From an uncultured Pseudothermotoga sp. (GTDB taxonomy: Bacteria > Thermotogota > Thermotogae > Thermotogales > DSM-5069): DNA of 64,000 bases. The notes under the pieces are model-generated. The model saw only the letters and a program-made list of their open reading frames with translations, made no database searches and was not told the origin of the DNA. The DNA lies in assembly GCA_937995655.1 (NCBI GenBank), contig CALKJI010000004.1:124001-188000 (forward strand). Direction: 5' to 3'. The position numbers and the translations under genes are program-made. Each line of letters opens with the position of its first letter. The first letter of the stretch is position 1. Of the stretch, positions 32,362-40,582 are shown piece after piece.

Positions 32362-33513
32362 ATGAAAAAGTTTCTTTTGATTTTGGTAGTTGTTATGGCA
32401 TCGATTTTTGTATTTGCTCAGTCAGACATTCCCGTCAAAGTTACTCTGACGATGATGGTCGCAGGAGATCAAAACATGGTTGATTTCTTCCAGTATGAAA
32501 TTGCACCGGAGTTTGAAAAACTCTATCCCAACGTGAAGATCAAGGTCGTTGGTACAGGACCTGGTGATGCCGGATCTCAGCAGATTATTCAGCAACTACA
32601 GCTCGAGAAGGATTCTGGGAAAGAAAAATGGGCGATAGATGTTGTTGTGATTCATGAAACAGGTGCCGTCTGGGCGATCGAAAGAGGCTTGATCAGGCAG
32701 TACACAGATTTTTTGACGGCAAAAAGACTTGCCATAAGAAATACCGACGAAATGGCTCTTGGAGTGAATGTCGATGGTTATGTCATGCCAATGTTTCACA
32801 GTCAAACCGCTCTTGCCTACAACCCAAGGTTTGTCAAGGATCCACCAAAGTCCTATGCCGAACTTGTTGAATGGGTAAAGAAAAATCCCCGTAAGTTCGG
32901 ATACAACGGCATCAAAGGTGGTATGTCTGGTGTCGCATTCGTCTTTGGCTGGGTTTACTGGAAATCGAAGAACACCGATATCCTCATCAATGGTCCGTAC
33001 GATAAGAAATACGAAGAAGACTGGCCACAGATATTTGCTGAGCTCAAGGAGTTCAACAAATATGTAACGATGACCGCTGGTAATGCAGGCACATTGGATG
33101 CACTGAACCGAGGGGAAATCTGGATGGGTCCTGTATGGGTTGATATGTTCTACACATGGATGCGTGAAGGAAGAATGGACCCCAATATCAGAATCATTCT
33201 TCTAGATCCTGGTATGCCAGGTCAACCAATGCATTTTGCGATACCAACAAAGGCAGCAAACGCCGATTATGCATTGAAACTCATCGAATTTGTTTCATCA
33301 CCTAAAATCCAGGCAAAGTACATAGTGGAAAGATTCAATTGGTATCCAGCAATTGGTGATGATTTTGTAGCACCTTATTTGACAAAGGAAGTTCTTGACA
33401 GAATCTACAAAGATGTTAAACAAGCAGAACTACTCAAATATGGAAAACCCATGCCCCTACTCCCGTACAAGCAAGACATGCAGGAAGCCTATGAAAAATG
33501 GGTTGAAAAATAA
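32362..33513 (+). CDS. extracellular solute-binding protein of third iol-region importer
   Basis: 383 residues, family 1-like binding protein. Signal peptide MKKFLLILVVVMASIFVFA, mature QSDIPVKVTLTMMVAGDQNMVDFFQYEIAPEFEKLYPNVKIKV. Later landmarks GGMSGVAFVFGWVYW and IPTKAANADYALKLIEFVSSP. ATG 32362 has GGAGGAGGTGG. It leads a complete importer (two permeases, ATPase). By position after iolO it may correspond to the T. maritima myo-inositol-phosphate transporter InoEFGK, but sequence similarity could not be tested here. Confidence 0.87.
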   Translation: MKKFLLILVVVMASIFVFAQSDIPVKVTLTMMVAGDQNMVDFFQYEIAPEFEKLYPNVKIKVVGTGPGDAGSQQIIQQLQLEKDSGKEKWAIDVVVIHETGAVWAIERGLIRQYTDFLTAKRLAIRNTDEMALGVNVDGYVMPMFHSQTALAYNPRFVKDPPKSYAELVEWVKKNPRKFGYNGIKGGMSGVAFVFGWVYWKSKNTDILINGPYDKKYEEDWPQIFAELKEFNKYVTMTAGNAGTLDALNRGEIWMGPVWVDMFYTWMREGRMDPNIRIILLDPGMPGQPMHFAIPTKAANADYALKLIEFVSSPKIQAKYIVERFNWYPAIGDDFVAPYLTKEVLDRIYKDVKQAELLKYGKPMPLLPYKQDMQEAYEKWVEK

Positions 33514-33515
33514 CA

Positions 33516-33540
33516 GGCAGAGCCAACAGGCTCTGCCTTT
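33516..33540 (+). promoter_or_regulatory. intercistronic hairpin after binding-protein gene
   Basis: Perfect 9-bp stem GGCAGAGCC / GGCTCTGCC with AACA loop followed by TTT, directly after the binding-protein stop. Fifth example of the same arrangement in the window. Confidence 0.75.
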
Positions 33541-33555
33541 CACGGGTGAGAAGGT

Positions 33556-34386
33556 ATGAGACTTCAAACTAAAGAAAGATTCATTGGTTTTTTGTTGGTT
33601 TTACCTGCATTCTTGGTCCTCATATTTCTGTATGTCTATCCTCTGATACGTGCCATCTGGACAAGTTTTCTCAAAGACAATCATTTGACTTGGGCAAACT
33701 ATGGTAAGGTTTTTGAGATATATTCTCGTGATGTTCTTTATTCTGTCGTTATGACAACCGGTGTGGTTTTGGTCGTATTGGTCTTGAGCATTCTATTAGC
33801 AAGTTATTTGAGGTTCAAGGAATGGAGATTTTTGGATTTAATGTATCGTCTACCATTGTTCATACCTTTCTTAATAGTTGGTCATGCCATGAGAATCTTT
33901 CTTGCGCCACATGGCACGTTGAACAATCTATTGACAAGAATTCTTAGAGTAGAAGAACTTCCTGGCTTCTCAAGAAGCTGGATAGGACTTCTATGGACCT
34001 TTGTGTGGGTAATGACACCTTATGCGGCTCTGATAGTTCTTGGAGCTTTTAGAGCTCTTGACAGTTCCTATATCGAAGCTGCCAGAAATCTTGGTGCATC
34101 AAAAGCAAAGGTTGTCTTCACTGTTATCATGCCTATGTGTAAACCCTCAATAATGGTTGCAGCAATACTGACCTTTGTAAGAACGATAAGCAGTCTAACT
34201 ATCCCTGTCATGATTGGCCCAAATACCCCCAATATGATAACCGTTGACATGATGTTCAGGATCAACTTCTTTAATGATTGGGGAGTTGCAAATGCCTTAG
34301 GTGTTGTCTCGTATTTGATTGTTGTCGTACTTGCCGTATATTATCTAAGGTTCATGGCTACGGAACGAGGGGGCATAAAAGGATGA
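33556..34386 (+). CDS. ABC transporter permease (UgpA/PotB-like)
   Basis: 276 residues, about six transmembrane segments, EAA loop SSYIEAARNLGASKAKVVFTVIMPMCKPS near residues 172-196. Opens with KERFIGFLLVLPAFLVLIFLYVYPLI, typical of polyamine/glycerophosphate/iron-type permeases. ATG with a GGGTGAGAAGGT site. Partner of the next permease; the stop overlaps its start (ATGA). Confidence 0.9.
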   Translation: MRLQTKERFIGFLLVLPAFLVLIFLYVYPLIRAIWTSFLKDNHLTWANYGKVFEIYSRDVLYSVVMTTGVVLVVLVLSILLASYLRFKEWRFLDLMYRLPLFIPFLIVGHAMRIFLAPHGTLNNLLTRILRVEELPGFSRSWIGLLWTFVWVMTPYAALIVLGAFRALDSSYIEAARNLGASKAKVVFTVIMPMCKPSIMVAAILTFVRTISSLTIPVMIGPNTPNMITVDMMFRINFFNDWGVANALGVVSYLIVVVLAVYYLRFMATERGGIKG

Positions 34387-35189
34387 AATTCTCTATCCTT
34401 AGGATGACTCTCAAGGTCGTTTTCATCATTTTTATGCTCTTGGTAATGATAGGTCCACTCGTTGGGATAGTCATATGGAGTTTTGCAAGAGTTTGGTACT
34501 GGCCGAGTCCTCTGCCTCAAGAGTTCACTTTGAGATATTGGATTGAGGTCTTCAAACAGGGAAGAGTTCTTAATTCGCTAGTTTTGAGTGTTACAATTGC
34601 TTTGCTCACGGTTGCCTTTTCTACATTACTTGCCATACCTGCAGCTTATGGTTTTGCAAGATATAGATTACCATTTGAAAGAATCCTCCTTTTACTGTTT
34701 TTGATGCCGCAAGCCTTTCCACAATTACCAGTTTTCATAAATCTTGCGAGCATCTTTGGACGTATGGGACTCAGAGGAAATATCTGGGGAATAGTTTTGG
34801 CACATACGATGGCTTCTTTGGTATTTTCTTTGTGGATCATAACTGCAACTTTCAAATCCATACCTGTAGAACTTGAGCAGGTTGCACAAAATCTTGGAGC
34901 GAGTAGGTTCAAAGTTTTCTGGACCATCACCTTTCCGATCGCAATACCTGGAATCATTGCCGGAGCGATCTATGTCTTTCTTTGGTCGATGGGCGAGTTC
35001 ACTGCAGCCTTTTTCATAGGTGCACCATTCATTCAAACCGCGCCTGTTCTGATGTATACCTCAAGCATGGGCTACAACCTTCAGATAGCCAGCGTGATTG
35101 CAATCATACTAATAATACCTTCTTTGATTTTTATGATACTCATCGAAAGATTCCTAAAAGCTGAATATATAGCCAGCTTGGGAGGTTGA
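34383..35189 (+). CDS. ABC transporter permease (UgpE/PotC-like)
   Basis: 268 residues beginning MKFSILRMTLKVVFIIFMLLVMIGPLVG, about six hydrophobic segments, EAA loop PVELEQVAQNLGASRFKVFWTITFPIAIPG near 158-187. The frame is open from 34278, but that part lies inside the preceding permease in another frame. ATG 34383 overlaps the preceding stop. Same importer as 32362-36234. Confidence 0.9.
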   Translation: MKFSILRMTLKVVFIIFMLLVMIGPLVGIVIWSFARVWYWPSPLPQEFTLRYWIEVFKQGRVLNSLVLSVTIALLTVAFSTLLAIPAAYGFARYRLPFERILLLLFLMPQAFPQLPVFINLASIFGRMGLRGNIWGIVLAHTMASLVFSLWIITATFKSIPVELEQVAQNLGASRFKVFWTITFPIAIPGIIAGAIYVFLWSMGEFTAAFFIGAPFIQTAPVLMYTSSMGYNLQIASVIAIILIIPSLIFMILIERFLKAEYIASLGG

Positions 35190-35193
35190 AGCT

Positions 35194-36234
35194 ATGGCTG
35201 TTTTACAGGCACAAGGTCTGTATAAATCCTATGGACAAGTGAAGGCACTCGATGATGTAAACATAGAAATAGAAGATTCAGAATTACTTGCAGTCATAGG
35301 ACCAAGTGGCTCTGGAAAGACCACTCTTCTGAGGTCAATAGCAGGCTTTGTTCAGTTGGATTCTGGAAAGATATTCATAAAGTCGAAAGATATTACAGAT
35401 CTTCCGCCAGAAAAGAGAAATGTGGCTATGTTTTTCCAAAACTATGCACTGTGGCCACATATGACAGTTTTTGAAAATGTGGCATATGGTCTGAAGATTA
35501 GAAGATATGACAAGAAAGCGATAAGGGAAAAGGTTGAATGGGCTTTGGATTTTTTGGATATAAAATCTCTTGCTGAAAGGAAACCAAACCAACTTTCTGG
35601 AGGTCAACAGCAGCGAGTTGCTTTGGCAAGAGCCATTGTAGTCCAACCAGATGTTTTGTTACTCGATGAGCCTCTGTCCAACCTGGATGCCAAGATAAGA
35701 ATGAGAATAAGATTTGAACTGAAAGCTTTACAGAAAAAACTACAAATAGCGACACTCTATGTGACTCATGATCAAGAAGAGGCTTTAAGCATTGCAGACA
35801 GGATAGCGGTCATGCATAACGGTAAGGTTCTTCAGATTGGCACACCACAGCAAGTGTACAAAGAACCCGTAAATCTATTCGTTGCGGATTTCATAGGGGT
35901 AAACAGCATAGTCAGGATAAAACCTTTGGATAAAGATATCGTGAAGGTAGGTAATCTTGAATTTCAACCACAACAAGGAGTATTACATCTAGTCATAAGG
36001 GCTGAAGAAGCAAGAGTTTTACCAGCCAAAGAACATGTTACTTTGAAGGAGGGCGACCTGAAGCTTGAAGGTATTATAATGGGAAAACTTTACCTTGGCT
36101 CTAAACATCGTTACGAAATCAAAATTCATGGTATAGAAGAAATATTGTTCATAAACAGTGAGGAAGCCTTTAAAATAAACGAGCAGATACAAATAATCAT
36201 ACCAAAAGATAGTTTCTTCGTGTATTGGCAGTGA
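35194..36234 (+). CDS. ABC transporter ATPase (MalK/UgpC/PotA-like)
   Basis: 346 residues. Walker A GPSGSGKTT (about 36-44), Q-loop FFQNYALWPHM (about 79-89), signature LSGGQQQRVALARAI (about 129-143), Walker B VLLLDEPLSNLD (about 151-162), YVTHDQEEAL (about 188-197), then a TOBE-like domain. ATG after GGGAGGTTGAAGCT. Last gene of the plus-strand iol region; only 44 bases separate it from the convergent MFS gene and no clear terminator is visible there. Confidence 0.93.
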   Translation: MAVLQAQGLYKSYGQVKALDDVNIEIEDSELLAVIGPSGSGKTTLLRSIAGFVQLDSGKIFIKSKDITDLPPEKRNVAMFFQNYALWPHMTVFENVAYGLKIRRYDKKAIREKVEWALDFLDIKSLAERKPNQLSGGQQQRVALARAIVVQPDVLLLDEPLSNLDAKIRMRIRFELKALQKKLQIATLYVTHDQEEALSIADRIAVMHNGKVLQIGTPQQVYKEPVNLFVADFIGVNSIVRIKPLDKDIVKVGNLEFQPQQGVLHLVIRAEEARVLPAKEHVTLKEGDLKLEGIIMGKLYLGSKHRYEIKIHGIEEILFINSEEAFKINEQIQIIIPKDSFFVYWQ

Positions 36235-36278
36235 ACTTGAGTCATTTCTATTGATTTTTACAAACAGTCTACGGACGC

Positions 36279-37538
36279 TCAGTTTTGTTCAGCCTCACCT
36301 CTTTTTACAAATCTCATTGTTAAAAAGGATAGAGCAACGAAGACTATTGAAAAAATCATCAATGATGGATATCCCACCTTGTCAATAAAGACACCCGCCA
36401 AAGGCGGAGCAAAGATGTTTGCTGCCATGGAGAAAAAGTAATACAAACCTGTGTATCCACCGGTTTTTTCCGATCTTGTCATGTCTATAACCATTGGAAG
36501 TGAGTTAACATTCACCAAAGCCCATCCCATCCCACTGATCGCAAACAGTAAGAAAAACGTTGAAAGCAACATAGACTTGTTTTGCGAAATACTAGACGTA
36601 ACTACGACTATTAACAGACACAAAATGAGAACAAGAAGACCTATGCTTATAGTTTTCTTTCTTCCAATCTTTGAACCGATTAAACCAGCTGGTATGGAAA
36701 ACAACATGAAGGTCAATGAAAATACGCCAAGAACGAGCGCACCAGTACTTTCAGATATGTTTAGATAAAATTTGGCATAACTCGTGAAAAAGGTTTCTAA
36801 GGCGTTGAAACCTATGAACCATAACAATATAGACATTAGGATGAACAAAAGACTCTTTTCCTTTGAGCGGAATATCTCTTTCAGATTTTCTAAAAGTTCC
36901 TTGTTACCTTTTCTAACAGTTTCAAAAGCTCTTGCTTTATTTTGAATCTCTGTGTATTCTTTTGGTTCTCTTATGAATAAGATCACAAGTATATTTGCTA
37001 AAAGCATCAACGAAGCACCGACAAAAAATGGATATGAATAGTGTGCATCGTAGAGTACTTTACCAGCAAAGTAAGCTAAGAGTGCCCCAAATCCACCCAT
37101 GAAATTGATTATTCCATTTGCTTGGCTTCTATAGGTAGATGGAGTTATATCAGGCATTAAAGCTATCACGGGAGATCTGAAAAGTGCCATTGAAAAATTC
37201 ATCATTATGATCACTATCATCATCAAGAAAAGCGAGTTCAAATCGCGCATCAACGGTATTAGACAGAAAAACAATGCTCCCAGGGGCGCACCAACAAGAA
37301 TGTATGGCTTTCTTCTGCCAAGTTTCGTTCGAGTCTGGTCGCTCAATGTACCTATGTATGGAAGCATTACAATAGCAAAAAGATTGTCGATAGTCATCAC
37401 AATGCCTATTACAAAAGAAGACAATGCAAAATCCTTGAGAAAGATGGGAACGTAAGCATTGTACAATGGCCACAGCACGCTTATACCAAAGAATCCAAAA
37501 CCAAGCAAGAAAACTTTTTTGTAGCTGAATTTTGTCAT
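36279..37538 (-). CDS. MFS sugar symporter (GPH / SLC45-like)
   Basis: 419 residues with 12 predicted transmembrane segments. The loop-2 motif GTLSDQTRTKLGRRKPYILVG (about 59-79) is typical of glycoside-pentoside-hexuronide and sucrose symporters; a related loop SKIGRKKTISIG lies near 290-301. It would bring in a sugar, polyol or glycoside with a cation. ATG preceded by GAAGGAGGAAAAGTA. Probably co-transcribed downstream of the hydrolase at 37552-38304 (gap 13 bases). Confidence 0.88.
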   Translation of the reverse strand: MTKFSYKKVFLLGFGFFGISVLWPLYNAYVPIFLKDFALSSFVIGIVMTIDNLFAIVMLPYIGTLSDQTRTKLGRRKPYILVGAPLGALFFCLIPLMRDLNSLFLMMIVIIMMNFSMALFRSPVIALMPDITPSTYRSQANGIINFMGGFGALLAYFAGKVLYDAHYSYPFFVGASLMLLANILVILFIREPKEYTEIQNKARAFETVRKGNKELLENLKEIFRSKEKSLLFILMSILLWFIGFNALETFFTSYAKFYLNISESTGALVLGVFSLTFMLFSIPAGLIGSKIGRKKTISIGLLVLILCLLIVVVTSSISQNKSMLLSTFFLLFAISGMGWALVNVNSLPMVIDMTRSEKTGGYTGLYYFFSMAANIFAPPLAGVFIDKVGYPSLMIFSIVFVALSFLTMRFVKRGEAEQN

Positions 37539-37551
37539 TACTTTTCCTCCT

Positions 37552-38304
37552 TCAGATTATTATTCTATCAAGATCGTTAGGTATTAAGATCTTTCCCAAA
37601 AAATACTGCTTGAGTTCGTCAACCAAGTCTGTTTCTTTGCTGTCTATCTCTGGTCCAAGATGTACAAGACATAGAGTTTTTACATTGGAAAATTGTGCCA
37701 GTCTTGCCACGTCTTCAGCACAGCTATGTCCTTCCATACGCCTTGTGTACAGATAGCTGCATGTAGATTCATGTATCAGAAGTTCAGCATCACTGAAGAA
37801 TTTGACTAAATCTTCGCATGGTTCTGTATCACTGGTGTAGACAACCGTTGATTGGAAAGATTGAATCTTTAAACCAAGATTTGGAACAGAATGTCTCACA
37901 GGGAAGGCAAAGACAGATATGCTGGAGTTTTTGAACAACAGTTGTTCTTCGTAGCTAATGGACTTCAACATGATTTCAAAACCTTTCTCTGGATTCAAAA
38001 GATCGTATATTTCGAGGCAGTATCTGGTAAGTTCGTAGAAATGTTGTCCGACATAGACGGTTAGGGGCTTCTTTCTTCCAGAAAGCCTAAGCATTTCTAT
38101 CAGTGAAGGCAAACCATAAATGTGATCGATATGTCCATGGGTTATGAGAACACCCTGAAGCTTTAGAGGATCATACCCCACCTTTTTCATTTTTCCAAAT
38201 ACGTTCCCTGGACAGTCTATAAGAAGATCATCCAAAAGAATTGATGTGTTGTCCCTATTGGAAGTCGAGACAGCTGCTGCAGTACCTAAAAAGATTATTC
38301 TCAC
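37552..38304 (-). CDS. metallo-beta-lactamase-fold hydrolase (RNase Z/PhnP-like)
   Basis: 250 residues. GTG start at 38304 after GGGGAGA, giving RIIFLGTAAAVSTSNRDNT, the RNase Z/PhnP-type opening. Metal motif THGHIDHIYGLPSLIEML near residues 55-72 (HxHxDH), further ligands at FPVRHSVP (about 132-139), YTSDTEPCEDL (about 155-165) and LVHLGPE near 230. Known relatives cleave tRNA 3' ends or cyclic or linear phosphodiesters. Being next to a sugar symporter and polyol catabolism genes rather than RNA genes, a phosphodiesterase on a small molecule is possible; a role in RNA processing is not excluded. Confidence 0.82.
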   Translation of the reverse strand: MRIIFLGTAAAVSTSNRDNTSILLDDLLIDCPGNVFGKMKKVGYDPLKLQGVLITHGHIDHIYGLPSLIEMLRLSGRKKPLTVYVGQHFYELTRYCLEIYDLLNPEKGFEIMLKSISYEEQLLFKNSSISVFAFPVRHSVPNLGLKIQSFQSTVVYTSDTEPCEDLVKFFSDAELLIHESTCSYLYTRRMEGHSCAEDVARLAQFSNVKTLCLVHLGPEIDSKETDLVDELKQYFLGKILIPNDLDRIII

Positions 38305-38322
38305 ACATTCTCCCCTTAAGAA

Positions 38323-38328
38323 ATTATA
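38323..38328 (-). promoter_or_regulatory. -10 element before hydrolase/MFS genes
   Basis: TATAAT on the minus strand, about 20 bases ahead of the GTG start of 37552-38304. No good -35 is visible. Confidence 0.35.
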
Positions 38329-38410
38329 TTCGAAAAAATTCAACTTGTGCTAATATTAAAACCAAGAAACCTTTACTCTTCACCTTTAATTACTTTGTGG
38401 GGGTGAGTGT

Positions 38411-39217
38411 GTGTTAAAGGGTTTTAATGGAGCTACATCTATGAAACAAGATTTGTTCAAAGACATATCTTCTGCAGCTATTGCGGGATTTGATGTTCTT
38501 GAAATCTGGAAAACAAAACTTTTTGAATCTCTCAAGGACCACAAAATAACAGAGATCGTGAATGAGTTTGTAAAACACGGTATAGAACCTTATACTATCA
38601 ACTCACTTGAACAGGCAACTTTCAGCAAAGACTTCAAAGACAAAGTTGAAGAATGTGAGATGCTTTGTGCCTTAGTTCAAGATCTGAAGGCGAAAGTTCT
38701 CATTGTTGTACCAGGTTTCATTGAAGAAAAGCTACCAGAGAAGGAGATTAAAAAAGAAACTATCAAGGTTTTAAAAGAATTTTCGAAAATTGCACAACAT
38801 TACGAAGTCAAGCTTGGCTTTGAGTTTCTTGGTTTTGAAAACTGTTCAGTCAACAAGTTGAGTTTTGCAAGGGAAATTGTCGATGAACTGGCTGTAAAAA
38901 ACGTGGGTTTAGTTATTGATACATGCCATCTTTTTGCAGGTGGTTCGACTCTTGAAGATTTAGAGTGCACAGATGCGGAAAAGATATTTATAGTTCACAT
39001 CAATGATTTACCAAAGGTGGAAGGTAAGCAAGTGAACGACTCAGATAGAGTGATGCCAACAGATGGAATTTTACCTCTCAAGGAGTTCGTGAATACTCTC
39101 AGAAGAATAGGTTACAGCGGAGTGGTTTCGGTAGAGCTTTTCAATGAAGAATATTGGAAGCTTGACTCAGAACAGACTGCAAAGATCGCATTTGAAAAGC
39201 TCTCAACCTTGCTGTGA
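38411..39217 (+). CDS. sugar isomerase/epimerase-like TIM barrel protein
   Basis: 268 residues of the xylose-isomerase-like (AP endonuclease 2) TIM barrel family. Landmarks GFEFLGFENCSVN (about 136-148, metal Glu), VGLVIDTCHLFAGGSTLEDL (about 174-193, metal Asp and His), FIVHINDLPKVEG (about 197-209) and VVSVELFNEEYW (metal Glu). GTG start after GGGGGTGAG. It is clearly different from iolO, so it probably acts on another keto-sugar or inosose (IolE/IolH/IolI-like). Twelve bases upstream of an SDR gene. Confidence 0.8.
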   Translation: MLKGFNGATSMKQDLFKDISSAAIAGFDVLEIWKTKLFESLKDHKITEIVNEFVKHGIEPYTINSLEQATFSKDFKDKVEECEMLCALVQDLKAKVLIVVPGFIEEKLPEKEIKKETIKVLKEFSKIAQHYEVKLGFEFLGFENCSVNKLSFAREIVDELAVKNVGLVIDTCHLFAGGSTLEDLECTDAEKIFIVHINDLPKVEGKQVNDSDRVMPTDGILPLKEFVNTLRRIGYSGVVSVELFNEEYWKLDSEQTAKIAFEKLSTLL

Positions 39218-39229
39218 GGAAGAGTCCAT

Positions 39230-40000
39230 ATGCTCAGAGACAAGGTTGCCGTTGTGACAGGGGCAGGACAAGGTATAGGCGCCGCCATCGCCGAAGTTTT
39301 CTGCGCCAATGGAGTTAAAGTTGTTTTAGCAGAGATCGATGAAGAGGCTGGAAGAGAAAGAGAAGCCCTTCTGAGAGGGAAAGGCTTTGATGCCATCTTC
39401 ATAAGAACTGATGTGGCAGACGAAAACTCCGTCAAAACAATGGTTCAAGAAACTGTTCGAATCTATAGAAAAATAGACATTCTTGTCAACAATGCAGCGA
39501 TAGGTTCTACAAAGAGTATCTTCGAAAGAACATTTGAAGAGTGGAACAAAGTGATACAAGTGAACTTGACAGGTCCATATCTCTGTTCAAAGTACTGTGC
39601 GAAGGAGATGATTAAGAATCCAGGTGGTGTGATTATCAACATAGCCAGTACGAGAGCATTTCAATCAGAGCCTGACACTGAACCTTATTCAGCTTCGAAG
39701 GGTGGAGTTGTTGCTCTGACACATTCACTTGCCGTAAGCCTTGCAAAGTATCGAATAAGAGTTGTTTGCGTAAGTCCAGGATGGATAGAAACCTCTTTGT
39801 GGAAAAAAAGTTCCCTTAAAAAAGAGCCGCAGTTAAGATCTATAGATCATTCTCAACATCCTTCAGGCAGAGTGGGAGATCCAATGGACATAGCAAATCT
39901 TTGTTTGTTCCTTGTTGATCAAGAGAAGTCTGGATTCATTACGGGTGTTAATTTTACAGTCGATGGCGGTATGACCATCAAAATGATTTACGAAGAATAA
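39230..40000 (+). CDS. short-chain dehydrogenase/reductase
   Basis: 256-residue classical SDR. TGAGQGIG (about 10-17), NNAAIGS (about 87-93), catalytic Ser in INIASTR (about 139), YSASKGG (Tyr-x-x-x-Lys, about 153-159) and PGWIETSLW. C-terminal VDGGMTIKMIYEE. It would oxidise or reduce a sugar or polyol with NAD(P). Forms a two-gene unit with the TIM barrel gene; the pair could process a second inositol isomer or sugar. No specific substrate can be read from the sequence. Confidence 0.85.
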   Translation: MLRDKVAVVTGAGQGIGAAIAEVFCANGVKVVLAEIDEEAGREREALLRGKGFDAIFIRTDVADENSVKTMVQETVRIYRKIDILVNNAAIGSTKSIFERTFEEWNKVIQVNLTGPYLCSKYCAKEMIKNPGGVIINIASTRAFQSEPDTEPYSASKGGVVALTHSLAVSLAKYRIRVVCVSPGWIETSLWKKSSLKKEPQLRSIDHSQHPSGRVGDPMDIANLCLFLVDQEKSGFITGVNFTVDGGMTIKMIYEE

Positions 40001-40005
40001 AAAAT

Positions 40006-40025
40006 GCCGGAGGCTCAGCTCCGGC
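40006..40025 (-). terminator. terminator of the aminotransferase-vor operon
   Basis: 7-bp stem GCCGGAG / CTCCGGC with 6-base loop; on the minus strand it is followed by ATTTTTTATT. On the plus strand no T-run follows, so it mainly ends the minus-strand operon. Confidence 0.8.
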
Positions 40026-40042
40026 CAATGGGTGGGTCTATC

Positions 40043-40582
40043 TCATCCGCCTACGTGTTTTGCGCCTTCGAATATAGCCTTCATATTGAGTTCTAATAAA
40101 TCTGAGTTCTTTCCCGAAAGTTTGTACCTCATTGCCTCAATGACTGAATCTATACTTACACATTTTGTGACTTGGACAAAACCGCCGAGCATTACCATGT
40201 TAGCTATTTTCACATTTCCCAAATTCTCTGCTATCTCGTTTGCAGGAAGTTCTATTATCCTTATATCTTTTCTTTGCGGTTTTCTATCGACAACAGAGGT
40301 ATTTATGAACAGGAAACCATCCTTTTTGACTTTGGGTTCGAACTTCAAAAGCGAAGGTATATTCATTGCAACTACTTCCGTGGGCATTTCAACCACAGGT
40401 GAAGCAACCGGTTCATCACTCACGACTACCGTGCAATTTGCTGTTCCACCACGCATCTCAGGACCATATGATGGAAACCAAGTGACATATTTGTCTTCGT
40501 TCATGCCCGCTTGGGCAAGAACTTGCCCCATTAACATGACTCCTTGACCGCCAAAGCCAGCAAAGATTATACTATGAATCAT
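40043..40582 (-). CDS. 2-oxoacid:ferredoxin oxidoreductase, gamma subunit
   Basis: 179 residues. Begins IIFAGFGGQGVMLMGQVLAQAG, the conserved gamma-domain opening that binds CoA-side elements in this enzyme class, followed by PSYGPEMRGGTANCTVVVSD (about 39-58). Subunit of a four-gene enzyme that oxidatively decarboxylates a 2-oxoacid to acyl-CoA with reduction of ferredoxin. Four-base overlap with the beta subunit. Given the Ptb/Buk neighbours, a branched-chain 2-oxoacid substrate (VOR type) is likely; 2-oxoglutarate (KOR) is the alternative. Confidence 0.88.
   Translation of the reverse strand: MIHSIIFAGFGGQGVMLMGQVLAQAGMNEDKYVTWFPSYGPEMRGGTANCTVVVSDEPVASPVVEMPTEVVAMNIPSLLKFEPKVKKDGFLFINTSVVDRKPQRKDIRIIELPANEIAENLGNVKIANMVMLGGFVQVTKCVSIDSVIEAMRYKLSGKNSDLLELNMKAIFEGAKHVGG

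Noticed and set aside
40032-40547. 171-codon plus-strand frame antisense to the gamma subunit
   Set aside because: The minus strand encodes an unmistakable FGGQG gamma subunit in an overlapping operon.
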